A stretch of DNA of 64,000 bases from the NCBI GenBank assembly GCA_951799425.1, contig OX637391.1, forward strand, positions 24,166,551 through 24,230,550. The letters are read 5' to 3'. This document shows positions 1 through 11,153 of the stretch, piece by piece. The translations under genes were made by a program, and so were the position numbers. Position 1 is the first letter of the stretch. Every line of letters starts with the position of its first letter. Below the pieces are notes generated by a model that did no database searches, was not told where the DNA came from, and worked only from the letters and a program-made list of their open reading frames with translations. The DNA is from Ilex aquifolium. Taxonomy: Eukaryota > Streptophyta > Magnoliopsida > Aquifoliales > Aquifoliaceae.

Positions 1-422
1 TTGTATGAGTTTGAGAGAATTTTTCTACAGAGCTTCGTGCTCACCCCCTACCGCTAACATTTTTCAGATTACCCGCTTGAGGAGGACGTAAGGGTCGAGG
101 AGCCCGCTACTTGGGAGACTCCACGTGACGGGAGTGTGGATCCCGAGGTGGACGCATAAAACGACCCCCTTTCCTTTTGTACTAGACTAGGACATTCTTT
201 TGGAAAATTGTGTAGTCTAGTTTCTTTTGTTTATTCCGCTGTGCAACTTGAATTAATTTTTGAGATGTAATAGCCGTAATTTGGGCTTATTCTTTTGGAT
301 CACTTTGTAAATATTTGTGGATGACAAATGGAGTCTCATTTCTTGAGGAATTATTTTAGTGCTCTCATGATATGAATGTTTTAGAATGTAATGCCGTTCA
401 GGGTGTGTTTTGGGGTGTTACA
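1..422 (+). mobile_element. 3' part of an LTR (TGTAACACCCC family), cut by window edge
   Basis: The segment ends in GGGGTGTTACA, the inverted form of TGTAACACCCC. Over its length it matches the reverse complement of roughly 2356-2830, the end of the solo LTR at 2356-4555, so the two are the same LTR family in opposite orientation. It is inserted into a CTTCCGGAAGG-type Athila LTR that resumes at 423. The presumed target duplication GCATT (423-427) cannot be paired because the left end lies outside the window. The superfamily of this LTR is not determinable here. Confidence 0.8.
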
Positions 423-2063
423 GCATTTAATCTACCATTTAATGAAGTTTTGTGTGAATGTAGGTGAAGAGTTCTAAATGGCTTGAGTTAAGCTCCCATC
501 ATAGTGTTTAAAGTCAATGAAGATGAGGGGAAAGCTTAAAGGAAGGATTGGAAGGTGAAGAAACCAATAAAAAAGTAAATTGGATGAAAAATTTCCGGAA
601 GGTTTGGGAATAAACCTTCTGGAAGGTTTGTACTTGGTCTACCTATGCACTACTAAAACCTTCCGGAAGGTTTTGTCTACTGGAATAAACCTTTCGGAAG
701 GTTTGGGTCACTGGATAGCTTTTTCTCCTTGCCTTGCATAAACCTTCTAGAAGGTTTATATCGACCTTCCAGAAGGTTTTGCCCAGAAATGCCAGACAGC
801 CTGCAACTCAAGCTCTGTCACTTAGGGGTCCCACCTATGACCCTTCCACTTGTCCCCTGACATCTCTTACACACATACATGCCTCCCTTCACTCCAAGAT
901 GGATTTTGGAGGCCAATGAATTAATGAGGAAGAAAAAGAAGAGAGAAGCCTGGGGAGATGCAAGCTAGGCTTGTCCTAGCCTGTCCAATGCATCAACTCA
1001 GCCCCCCATTGATGGGAAGCCTGTCACACATGCTAGAGGACCTCCATAGACGAAAATTCAAGCCACACTTCAGATTATTTAGCATTGTAAGAGCATTGTA
1101 GAGAGAGAAGCTCAAGGAGGAAGACATAATTTTAGAGAGAAGTTAGATTTTTGCATTTTCTTTACCCATTTCACTTGTAATCTTATGTAAAACTCTTCTA
1201 AGCTTCATTTATTGCACTTAATGTCATTTATTTCAAGTGTATTGCAAGTTTAGCCAAGCATCTTTCAATCTACCATTATTACATTCAAGTTTTTCACTTC
1301 AAGTTTTTAAAATTGGTATTAAATGCACTTCTTCATAATTTAACTTTCCCTGCATTAATTCAAGTTTCAATCTTCATTTCTTCACAATGTCTTTTTACTT
1401 TATGTATGTTCTTGCATTAAATATGAGTAACTAAGCTTTAAGTTGGCTAATCCAACGAAGAATTTCTCTTGGGTATGCTAAATCCACTCTTTTTTTATTT
1501 CTCCTCGTAGTGTAAGATGGTTTGGTTTGACTAGGTTCAGTGTGGAAGTGGTTGTGAGTTCTTGATATACCATACACTTGTCACAAGGTATGCTTGAATC
1601 CTCACCTCCGTTTTAGTCCATGGCTTCCTACGAATCAATCGAACGTTTAGGCACCATTGGAAGAATATCTTGAGTTGATTTTGCATTCTCATTGGAATGA
1701 CCTCTTTGGATTAGCCAACACTTGTTTCCATTTCATTTCATCAAGAACACAACTCATCCAAACACATATTCAAAAGATTTTTACACTTTTCTATTTAAAA
1801 AAAAATCACCTTCAACACAATTCACCTTCCTTCCCTAAGGAGACGACCTTGGAATACCAATTCCAAGTAAAACACGACACTCGAAAGTCTCTCTACGCTT
1901 GGGGAGCACTTTTGTACACACATACACAGACACATTTCATTCACACACACGTCTTCGCATTTCTTGCATGATGTCCGAGGGAGAGTGACACTCACCTAAC
2001 TGTATAAGCCACATACACATTATTGGAATCATGGTCGAAAATTAGGAATGACAGAATCGATCA
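423..2063 (+). mobile_element. Athila-type LTR, subfamily A2, 5' end interrupted
   Basis: The sequence aligns by eye with the other CTTCCGGAAGG-type LTRs in this window (13514-15194, 46696-48447, 63352-64000). Shared landmarks are the lead-in around 'ggcttgagttaagct', the palindrome cluster, the block around 'cctaggcaccattggaaga', and the closing 'gagtgacactcacc' followed by an ATCA end. The first ~90 bp are displaced by the LTR ending at 422. Detailed spacing is closest to the LTR starting at 63352, so I place both in one subfamily. No convincing primer-binding site follows 2063, so it may be a solo or truncated LTR. Confidence 0.75.
588..780 (+). promoter_or_regulatory. Cluster of CTTCCGGAAGG palindromes in LTR A2
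   Basis: About six exact or near-exact copies of the palindrome CCTTCCGGAAGG occur here, some with one base changed in the central CCGG. The position matches the clusters in the other A-type LTRs, in the putative U3 region. The regulatory role is inferred from position and recurrence only. Confidence 0.55.
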
Positions 2064-2355
2064 AGCATTTGGAAAGCTGGCTGGAAGTGGTTTGGCTGGG
2101 CTTCCCTTTACTGTTTATGACTCTCTCACACACACTGACTGTATCTGACTCTGTCTGGATATCCCTAACTCTTTGGCTTCCCTCTGCTCTTTGTAGCGAA
2201 GAACTTCACAGAATGCTGGAAATGAAACTGCAGGGGGCTATTTATAGAGGTTGGAGAGGAGCTTGAGGCGGTTAAGCATGGCCTGGCCAATCAGGCTTCT
2301 TGTTGCAGCTGCTGGCCAATGGGGAAAGAGACAGAGGCTTAATGCGATTTAGCCA
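2064..2355. other. Unassigned segment between LTRs
   Basis: This 292-bp stretch carries no recognisable coding sequence. On the minus strand it reads like a small promoter: TATAAATA at 2239-2246 followed by a leader-like sequence. It is cut by the solo LTR at 2356; the AGCCA duplication (2351-2355 and 4556-4560) shows that it was once continuous with 4561 onward. Confidence 0.4.
2239..2246 (-). promoter_or_regulatory. Candidate TATA box, minus strand
   Basis: The minus strand reads CTATAAATAG, a canonical plant TATA box. No gene is recognisable downstream, so it may belong to an old LTR. Low confidence as a functional site. Confidence 0.3.
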
Positions 2356-3955
2356 TGTAACACCCCAAAACACACCCTGGACGACATTACATTCTAAAAC
2401 CATTTACATAATGAGAGCACTAAGATAGTCCATCAATAAGAAAATTTTTCCATTCATCATCCATAGAATTTACAATATCATCCCAAAAGAATAAGCCAAG
2501 CTATGGCCACAATATCAAAAGAATATGCCAAACTATGGCATTTACATCTCAAAGGATCAAATGTAACTTAGCAGCAGAATAACAAAAGAAAACTAAACTT
2601 CACATGATTTTAAAATGAATTTTCAAGTCTAGTATAAAAGAAGCTATGTCTCTACAGGTCCACCTCGGGATCTAGATTCCCCTCGGGTGGGGCCTCCCAA
2701 TACCCCGGCTCGTCAACTCCGAGATTCTCCTCTAGCACCAAATCTGAAAATGTTTAACTGTAGGGGGTGAGCACTAAGCTCTGTAGCAACATTCCTCCCA
2801 AACTCGAACAAGGTTTATAAAAACATATAAAATGGCCGGTCTCATTTCACAAATAGCATATATAATCTTAGAAGTAAAACATAGACATTTTAGAATGGAT
2901 CTCAAGTTTAAGTAACAATAGTAATTTAAATGAACAGTAAAAGAAACCAAGATCCAACACATATCCATTTCCCAAAATATAAACCATTTTCCCACAAGAC
3001 CTTGTGGAATCCCATACTCCCACAAGTGCTTGTAGGTAACCATTTTCCACAATAATACAATAATCCATCCATATGTATATGTATTTCAAACATGATGTAA
3101 GGCAAACCCCATGAATCAACACATTGAGTAATATCTAGCCCACACACACCCACACAAATCTTATCAAAGATATCCATCCTTTAGGAAGGGCGTATGTCAT
3201 ACCAATAGCAGTGACGTATCCAACCCAGGTATTAGTATACTAACCCTCTGACACGGCACCCGTGAGCAATAGCGGTTTAGTCTTACCAAAACACCAACCC
3301 TACTACGAGTGGTAGGAAAAATGCCAACCCACACGGAGCAAGCTACACGTCTACCCACTCTACGATATCTCGTCAAAGGCCACCCATGGTCATCCCACAC
3401 TCATAAGAGATACAATATCAAACCCAATTTCACAATTTACAAGTATATCTTAAAAACCCCCAAATTTATCACATGACGATTTCAATAAACAATTATAAAA
3501 AAAATACAAGAGATCACCACCACATCATTTTATCACTCAACACAAAGCACTATGGTTTCAAAATCAATAATCAAGGAAGAATTTAAGAAGAAAATCCATC
3601 ACTCTCCAAAAACTAGGGTTTTGAAACATAAAAAGAGATTTCATGGGTATTCAACCCTTACTTTGTTAAAAACATGTAATATTTGCCCAAAAGACTAAGA
3701 GAGGATGATTTCATATCATATATATAACATTTAGAGCAAAACATACATATATACATAAGCCCTAACCTCAATGTAAGAGAAAGAGAAGAAATCCCCTACC
3801 TTCTTCTTCCTTAGTGTTCTTTGAGGAACTTGAAGTTTTGATCCTCTTCAATGTGTAAATCCTCTCTTGATCTTGTATTTTCCCCTTATTTCTTCCTCTC
3901 TAAGATTATCTAGGGTTTGAAATGTTGAAATGGGACTAATGGAGGCGTCCTTATG

Positions 3956-3963
3956 TATTTATA
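3956..3963 (-). promoter_or_regulatory. TATA box of solo LTR
   Basis: The minus strand reads CCTATAAATAC. It lies 54 bp downstream (minus-strand sense) of the CGTTCGAACG cluster, the same order as in the family B Athila LTRs. Confidence 0.6.
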
Positions 3964-4016
3964 GGGTGAGAAATGACCTCCTGTGAGCGATTCTGAAACC
4001 CATAATTCGCAAGTCA

Positions 4017-4163
4017 CGTTCGAACGTCATTGGCGTTCGAACGTTCGTCACTCCCAGTACTTTTGTTTTTCCATCAGACAAGAGTACTAGAACGCACTTT
4101 CGTTCGAACGTTTATTCACGTTCGAACGTCGATTCACGTTCGAACGTCATTTCACGTTCGAAC
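4017..4163 (-). promoter_or_regulatory. CGTTCGAACG palindrome cluster in solo LTR
   Basis: About six CGTTCGAACG or nearly identical sites occur in 147 bp, several spaced by 7-10 bp. The first pair (4017-4026 and 4034-4043) has a 17-bp period. This is the same motif as in family B Athila LTRs, although the LTR termini are unrelated. Confidence 0.65.
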
Positions 4164-4560
4164 AGAATTCCTGTTTTTGCTGAAACTTCCAGTGAAGTTT
4201 TGGCCTATTTAGAGATTGATTTGGAAATGTTTCGTGAAATACACTTTTGTAGTCCTAGATGTCTAATATCTACTATAAAAATTTCGGATCAATTGGACAT
4301 CAGGATAAAGAGTTATGATCAAAATACTAGTAAGTGTCCAAAGTCCTTTCTACCCAAGTTTTCTCTTAAATGTGCTTTCATTCCGAAAATCTTCCTAGCT
4401 TCTAATACATACTCTATTACACCGCCTAACATTTTTATTGCTACTTTTCCAATCCACCAAATTCAAACACACATCACTACGCATATCCCCATTTTTACAA
4501 CATTTGTTTACTATATATCTATATACATATATAAAAGAAAATACGGGGTGTTACAAGCCA

Positions 4561-7133
4561 CCACCACCATCCGGACGGTGCTAAACCTCTGAATTTTGGT
4601 GGGGTTGCTTCCTTGCTGGTTTGATGTATTTGCACTTTGATCCCCTTGCTGATTTGACTTGGACAGTTTACTCCCCCTAGTTTTGCATCATTTATGCACA
4701 AAACCCTGAAAAATAACAAGTTTAACGCATTAATCCTAATTTACGCACTAACCCTAATTTCATATACTTTAACTGTTTTAACTCATTTCATTAACACAAT
4801 TGACCTATTAACCTAACTGATTAACGCACTAATTAGGGTTAACAATTTCACAAGTTCAATTCAAATTACACATTTGATTACAAAAATGTAATTTAAAAGC
4901 CACATGCCAACTTCTTCATCAACAAAGGGCCCAAGTGAGGGCCGTCCATCGATGTTTGTCCCACACTTGAAATGTTGTTCCCATAAAGGGTGAGTCACAC
5001 TCAATAGGATATCTTCTAAAGAGGCTACTCCCCAACCCATATGCATATGAAATGTTCACATACCATTCAACAATCAATCAAATATGCAATTCATAATGAA
5101 TTTTATAATGTCATGCCATGTCATGAGATGATACCCACACATGCAATGCAACTTGAGCCATCCACCGGCTCTCATTCCACATGCAATGTCATGTGTATGC
5201 ATCCGGACATTCCAAACCCCTGTATTGATGTTAAACATCCAATGACCAATTTACAAAATCTCGGGTTTTTCTTAGGGTGGGTATTTATGGACGTTCAACA
5301 ATGGGTACCCAACCAACACGACGTCTATGGACTTCCACCAACGGCTCCGCGTACACTTACACACTTTATGGGCTCTTATACCAACGAAAGTACGTATACG
5401 AAATTTACTGGGTCTTGTGCCCGAGGGAGAATCTATCCCTTCTTGCTAACCCCGACCCTTGCTTTCAATGCAACCATGCGACTTAGTCCAACTTTCCCAA
5501 GCCCCATGTATCAACCCACCAAGGATGATGTTTGATCAAATCATGCACACATACCCATAGTCATGTCACATGCCCACAAATGTGATGTTTTCCGTGCATA
5601 TGCAAATGTAATGTATAAATGTAATTCCCATATCATGTTCAACATATTATGAACATATTTCATCTCAATCAACATTTCCCAATTACCAATTATATCATAA
5701 ACATATAATCACAATTCACAACCTTAAAAAGCATGTTATATCATTCTCATTCAAATAACATACTCAAGTCATTTCTAGGCATTTTTTCAAACACCAACCA
5801 GGCACAAAAATTATGTAAACACATAACATGCCCAAATTAACACATTTCATGCAAACAAGCAATTTCAAGATACGCAACTCATGCTAGAATTGATTTTATA
5901 CATTGTTATACCATTTCTCATACTCTAGTTATACTAAGTGTATCTTAAACAAGAGATTTCATCTTTAAATCACGTTACCCATTCCATACACAACTCTAGG
6001 TAGAAAATAAACCTACTTAGGAAATGAACCCTGCCTCTTGAAATGTAATGCCGCATAAGAGAAGTCCCAATTACCAAAATCAAGCTTCAAAACCTTGATC
6101 CCAAAGATCCTGTTCTTGAGATTTTGGTGAAACCCACGATCCTTTGTACATGCTCGTAGCTCTCCTCACGTAGAGCACTTTTTATTCTTGACCTGAAACA
6201 ATCCGAAGAATAGATTGCCCAAGATCGAAGAAGAAAGGTTGGAGATTCCTTGATTTTCTCTCTCTTCTCTCTCTCTCTATCTATCCAGAAATGGGTGTGT
6301 AAATGGGGAGAAAAATATGATTCTAAATATAAACTAACTAGGGTTAATCCGTGCCTGAATATACAGTACAGTGTGAATGGTGAGGAAATTATTTCATCGT
6401 ATTAATGTTGAATTAACAAAAATATCATCAATCAGTGTTTGTTATATTGATGACAACTTGATTTTATCAGTTAGGGGGTTATAATAGTAAATGTGTAGAA
6501 TAATACGTTTGAGCTGGATTATATATAATACCAACTTTCTTGGTGGTATTAAAATACCTCTATAATACAGGTCTATCGCATAACAAATATACCATAATTA
6601 TACGATTATTATATGTTTTTTAAATTAATACGGTATCAAATTTACTAAACAAAGTATTAGGTCCAATTAAATAAAAAATAGTACAATCCAATATTTAATC
6701 CCCTCATAATACGTCTACCAAACAAGCTTATTGGATTTTTGAATTGAGAAGGACAAAGCACCTGCATAGGAGGTAATGAAAAACTCGAATGAAGATACAA
6801 TAGAAGTCCGAGAAGATAGACACTTAAATCAAGTCTTGTCTTTCGTAAAAATTGACCATAGCAATTCAGCTAGACCTAATCCATCCGATGTCAAGTGGGT
6901 TAAAGTCCAAACAATTAATCTTATGAAATATCGATAGAAAAACCCGTATATGGTTCTTTTGTTTCTATGGATGCCAGCAAAACTTCTTGGAGAACTGAAT
7001 CATCAGTTACAATTGAAGTAGTCTACTTAACACCATTCATTCTTAAAGTGGAAATAATAATTTTGTTTGTTGAAAAGGTATCTTGTCAGTCTTACCAAAT
7101 ATCCATCAGCCATACATGTGCTGCATAATCTAT
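4561..7133. other. AT-rich, degenerate sequence; possible old LTR remnant
   Basis: No convincing coding sequence is present. A 164-codon open frame at 5041-5535 has no recognisable domain and a low-complexity Met/His/Pro composition, so I do not call it. Base texture between about 5000 and 6250 (runs rich in 'cat', 'caa' and 'cacat', then a CT-rich stretch near 6245-6285) resembles the interior of the solo LTR at 2356-4555 in the same orientation, which suggests an eroded LTR. I could not find its ends. Confidence 0.35.
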
Positions 7134-7494
7134 TGGGTTAATTATACTTTGTGCCCATCTATGATGACCTTTATCTCATTCTACCTTTTGAACTGCAAAA
7201 TTCATCACATTATCTCATTAATTACTTGAATTGGTTTCACACTACCCAAAACACAAACGTTTGCTACATTTTGGACGAAAAATTAAACTTTTTGAGACAA
7301 AGTGAAACAAAAAAATATGATTCGCGGAGCATAGTGAAAAAACTTTCAATCAAATTTAAAACTGAATACTTATCATTGAGGTAATTTGATACTACTAATC
7401 ATAGTTCAAAGTAATGCAAGGGACATGATAGTTGAGGAGGTAAAGTGACACAAACCCTCGTAATTTGAGGGAGAAAAGTATAATTAATCCTAAT
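7134..7494. mobile_element. MITE-like foldback
   Basis: The left end (around 7137, 'ttaattatactttgtg') is repeated inverted at the right end (around 7475-7493, 'aaaagtataattaatcc'). Internal arms are partly complementary. There is no coding capacity. Size and structure fit a non-autonomous foldback DNA element. The target duplication is uncertain, possibly TTA or TAA. Confidence 0.5.
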
Positions 7495-7667
7495 ATATTT
7501 ATCTATCAACATCCATTCCTATCGATGCTCATCCACTGGATACATGGGAACATTCGTGTTTGTTGGTACAAATTCTTGCACAACTCAAGGATTTTGGCTG
7601 TCCTGGGTGAACACCCAGTAGCCTTTACCTCTCTTCCTACCTGAGCGAAATGTGGGGGAACGCATCC

Positions 7668-7678
7668 GTCTCACATCG
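7668..7678 (+). promoter_or_regulatory. USE-like box (left arm)
   Basis: GTCTCACATCG matches the plant snRNA upstream sequence element with one change. CCATATAAG at 7702-7710 follows, with 25 bp between USE and the TATAAG core. Confidence 0.45.
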
Positions 7679-7825
7679 GAAGAGAGTCGTCTCCCCCACC
7701 TCCATATAAGCCTGGGCCTTTATGAAGTGGGTACCCATCCCAGCAGATCTGCTTGGATGGGTACCTCCTCCATAGGAAGCCCAGACTTATATGGCAGGGG
7801 GGGGGGGGGGGAGACGACTCTCTTC

Positions 7826-7836
7826 CGATGTGGGAC
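7826..7836 (-). promoter_or_regulatory. USE box (right arm)
   Basis: The minus strand reads GTCCCACATCG, a perfect match to the plant snRNA upstream sequence element. CCATATAAG follows on the minus strand at 7794-7786. The interval is lengthened by the G/C homopolymer. Confidence 0.5.
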
Positions 7837-7895
7837 AAGATGCGTTCCCCCACATTTCGCTCAGGCAGGAAAAGAGGTAAAAGGCTACTGCCGAA

Positions 7896-9640
7896 CGCGC
7901 GCAGGTCAGCCGGAATCCTTCGTGGAGGGAAAAATCCCTTACAGTGTTGATCATAAGAAGTTTGCCCCAACAGAAAATGCTACATGTGTAGATTATTTTT
8001 TTCCTCTTAAGTAACAACATGATTAGTATAAGTTAGTTTCCGAAGTGAGAGGAAAATCTAATTTTGTTAATTTGTTTGTTAGGATTGAAATTTGAGAGTG
8101 CTGATCTTTCCAGATACAAGTTAATAGTTTTTTTCACACGGACTATTGATTTAGTAGTTGGACAGAGGATGATACACAAATTATACGTCATAAGCTTGAT
8201 ACCGTAACAATATAAAACTCAATTTGATCGAGACATGCGATTTCCTAGTGATTATGTTTCTTTGAAAATTTGTGTTTCAACGGCAAAGCTAAATAACACA
8301 AGGTTTCAACAATTTTCCGTGAGTAAAAATATTTATGTAATTCCTACAGGAAAAATAATTGAGAAATGCGTAACTTGCAAATAAACTTCGGAAAAGTCTA
8401 ATAGTTTATTACACTTCATTTGGCAAGAGTTTTTACATGAAAAGTTTATGGTGTTCGTGTTTATCAGCCATTGATCAAACACACTGTCACATGGCTATTA
8501 GTATTGTTTTTTTTTTTGAAAGAAGGCTATTAGTATTGTTTAAACTGGTGTAATTGAGAACAAAACTCCAGGTCTATGGTGTAGATGTAGGAGTGGCCAA
8601 GGGATACTCAACACAAGTGGCCTTAATTTTGCTATTTTGTGTTGGTATTGGGCTTTGGTACTCAAGCCCAGTGAGATTTGATTAGTTATATATCGTGTCC
8701 CTTCTTATCTTTTCGCAGCTGGTTTCAAGCCTCGACCAAGGACAAGCCCATGTTTTTCCTTTCTTTTTGTTGGGCAAGTACACTTGATCCGACCATTGTA
8801 AGATGTTTTGGCGGAGAATTATGAAAAAGTTCACCAAATTATATTTATTGATTTTCAAATAGATAGTTCTTAATGTTAAGTCCTCATCTTCTTACTTTTA
8901 TTGTGTCTAGGTACATTTTTTGATTTTTTCTGATTTTTTTTTGACATATTTGTCCACCCCTTAAATCATGCATATTAGAAAGAATTTATTTTATTATGTT
9001 AAATATTTCCTAATTTAATTGATGAATTATATTCATAGTATCTTTGTCATCAAACGTATCTTCTTTATTCTACATGAAGCATCAGCCATTATCGTTCTTC
9101 TTCTTCACCAACCAGTTTTTATTTTTCTTTCTTCTTCTCCAACCAATTAACCTTAAATGATTGTCCTTATTTTTCTGCAACCCGTTTTCATTTTTCTTCT
9201 TCTTATTCTTCTGCAACATTCAGTCATTATCAAGTTCGAAATTATACTTTCATTCATTTTTTTTTCTTTTGTTTATTTTTTAATTTTTTCGGTTCAACTG
9301 ATTGTTTGAGTGATCACATTTTTTGTTTCTTTTTTTTATTTTTTTATCAAACTGTTGTTAGAGCAAGTTAGTTTTTTTACCAGAATAGATCATTTTCTCC
9401 ATGTTCTCTGTATTGTACTATTACACTATAATTTTCATCCATATCGTTATAATCTCATATAATTTCTATAATATGATATATGATACGTAAATACTGTTTT
9501 TGATTTCTTCATGTTTTTGGCTCTATATTTTCCGTACATATAATTGTTTGTATGGTCATTTTTTTTATTTCAGTTTTATGACTATAATGATATTTTGTTA
9601 ATTTTTATTATATCAACAAATGAACCAATGCTGCCACACA
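7896..9640. other. AT-rich spacer without recognisable genes
   Basis: Apart from the retroposon scar at 8493-8541, I see only AT-rich sequence with T-rich runs (for example 9080-9360, rich in 'ttctt' and 'ttttt'). No open frame resembles a protein family. Confidence 0.5.
8493..8541 (-). mobile_element. Minimal retroposon scar: 17-bp duplication around a T-run
   Basis: GGCTATTAGTATTGTTT occurs at 8493-8509 and again at 8525-8541, separated by only 15 bp (eight T, then gaaagaa). A long exact target duplication next to a poly(T) run is the footprint of target-primed reverse transcription. I read it as a LINE or SINE copy truncated to little more than its tail, inserted on the minus strand. Confidence 0.6.
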
Positions 9641-9644
9641 GTAT

Positions 9645-9870
9645 TGTTACACTCTTAAATCAAAGGAATGCGTGTGTTTGTAGTTGTAGTGACGAGGCTC
9701 TGAAACAATGATGGCATACTCTGTTGTCACAGTATTAAAACAAAGGAATGTGTGTGTAATTGTCATATTCAAGCCGCTCAGCCAATGGTTTCGTTGTCAT
9801 AGTATTAAGCCAAATGAATGTGTGAGTGTGTGATCGTAGTGTCTAAGTCATCGCACCAATGATGTCTTTA
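9645..9870 (+). repeat. About three degenerate tandem repeats of 70-85 bp
   Basis: The phrase 'ttaaa(t)caaaggaatg(c/t)gtgtg' recurs near 9654, 9746 and 9806, each followed by a related tail ending near 'caatgatg' or 'caatggtt'. Copies are diverged. No function is visible. Confidence 0.55.
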
Positions 9871-10158
9871 CATCTGCAAAAATTTACTAAAACCCATTGT
9901 CACACTATAAATTCATATGCCAAAATAAGGAAAAATTGTGACAACAAAGGGTTATTCAAGCAAAATAACACTCTGTGAACACAAAGTGTATCAACAAAGT
10001 GTTCGTTGAAAGTGTGACTATAAAAGTGAGTACATATATAGTGGATAGATAGTGCGAGTCCAAAGCAAAAAACATAAAAAAAAAAAATTACATCTCAAAT
10101 ACTATGATTGTCCCTTTTTACATAGAAAGTGTGACTCCATATTGTGCCTTCAAAATTT

Positions 10159-10548
10159 CCTTACTTTTAATATTTTGTAAGATAAGATAACTAAAATTCT
10201 TTAATTTTAGTTTTCAAGTATCAAAAGATTTCCAAAAACTTTGAATCATATTACTAAAAAAAAGGAAATAAAATCTGTTATGTTGAAGATGAAAGCCTAT
10301 AACTTTGAGTCCCAAATTGTTGTATCACGTAATCTCTAAAACTCCTAAATTTTAGATTTTTTTCCCATATTAGAACTCATATATATATATATATATACAT
10401 GACCAAATTAAACCCAATGCAAACCAAAATTCCTTAATTTTAGTACTTTCTAAGATAAGATAACTAAAATTCCTTAATTCTAGTTTTTAAATTTCAAAAG
10501 GTTCCCAAAAAATTTGAAACATATCCCTAAAAAAAGAAAAGAAATTGT
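10159..10548 (+). repeat. Pair of ~115-bp direct repeats
   Basis: Two diverged copies (about 10159-10275 and 10432-10548) share 'taagataagataactaaaatt' and a downstream 'tttgaa...cata..actaaaaaaa' block. A short AT microsatellite (10379-10396) lies between them. This could be the remains of a duplicated or LTR-like sequence. Confidence 0.5.
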
Positions 10549-10769
10549 TTTTCCTTTATGGTTTTTCAAAACCATTTTAGGCAAATGCTACATAGTAAAA
10601 GGGTATTCAAGTCTTTCTATATCATCCAAGATTTTTTCATGGACTTATTCATTAATAAGTCTAATTTGGTGAACCGGCTTCCAAAGGACCCGATGTTTTG
10701 GATTTTGCTTCGATACGCATCTATAATATATGCTCCAACATGAAACTTATTTAATATTAAATGGGTGAA

Positions 10770-11061
10770 TTGTACTTTGTATCTTGAAAATTTTTAAGAT
10801 TCTCATTTTGTACACTCAAAAGATTAAATGTTTCACATTGCACCCTTAATGTATTAAAAGTGTTGCAATATGACTCTTCTGTCAGCTTTATGTTAGTTTT
10901 TTTGTCAGTATCAATGGGTTGGCTTTTGACGGAAACAATAAAGCTAGCTAATAGAAGAGCCTATTACAACATTTTTGATACATTGAGGGTGCAATATAAG
11001 AAATTTAATCTTTAAGGGTGTAAAATAAAAATTTTAAAATCTTTCAGGGTGCAAAGTACAA
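10770..11061. mobile_element. MITE-like foldback, ~290 bp
   Basis: The arms are inverted copies: 'ttgtactttgtatctt' on the left matches the complement of 'gggtgcaaagtacaa' on the right, and the complementarity runs inward for about 130 bp with substitutions. There is no coding capacity. The size fits a non-autonomous foldback DNA element. Flanks (10762-10769 and 11062-11069) show no clear duplication. Confidence 0.65.
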
Positions 11062-11153
11062 AAAACCTGTTCTAAATTAAAAAAAATTCGGAGTCTTACT
11101 CTATATACAATAGAGCTAAAAAAATTCTAATTGAGAAATATTTTGTGGATTGA

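Larger units (their letters stand above)
2356..4555 (-). mobile_element. Complete solo LTR with AGCCA target duplications
   Basis: A 2200-bp unit begins TGTAACACCCC and ends GGGGTGTTACA (perfect 11-bp inverted termini, TG...CA). It is flanked by identical 5-bp direct repeats AGCCA at 2351-2355 and 4556-4560, which proves a single insertion followed by LTR-LTR recombination. Orientation is minus: in that direction a palindrome cluster (4163-4017) precedes a TATA box (3963-3956). It belongs to the same family as 1-422. The superfamily is unknown because no internal region is present; a Ty3/Gypsy origin is plausible. Confidence 0.92.
7613..7895. repeat. 283-bp near-palindrome carrying two snRNA-type promoters
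   Basis: The two arms are inverted copies meeting at AGCAGATCTGCT (7742-7753). The left arm runs from about 7613 and the right arm to about 7895; each includes 'ctgagcgaaatg' or its complement. Each arm carries a match to the plant upstream sequence element of snRNA genes (RTCCCACATCG; perfect at 7836-7826 minus, one mismatch at 7668-7678 plus) and a CCATATAAG box 25-35 bp further in. The right arm holds a 15-base G run at 7797-7811. Confidence 0.7.

Noticed and set aside
3197-3400. Short minus-strand frame in the solo LTR.
   Set aside because: Inside an LTR, no domain, and no sign of codon constraint.
5041-5535. 164-codon open frame.
   Set aside because: No domain, biased composition, and located in sequence resembling an eroded LTR.
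6245-6285. CT-rich stretch considered as a core promoter or leader of a host gene.
   Set aside because: No coding sequence lies downstream on either strand within a plausible distance.
7797-7811. G15 homopolymer considered as a functional G-quadruplex.
   Set aside because: Homopolymers are error-prone and it breaks the symmetry of the palindrome, so expansion or sequencing error is as likely.
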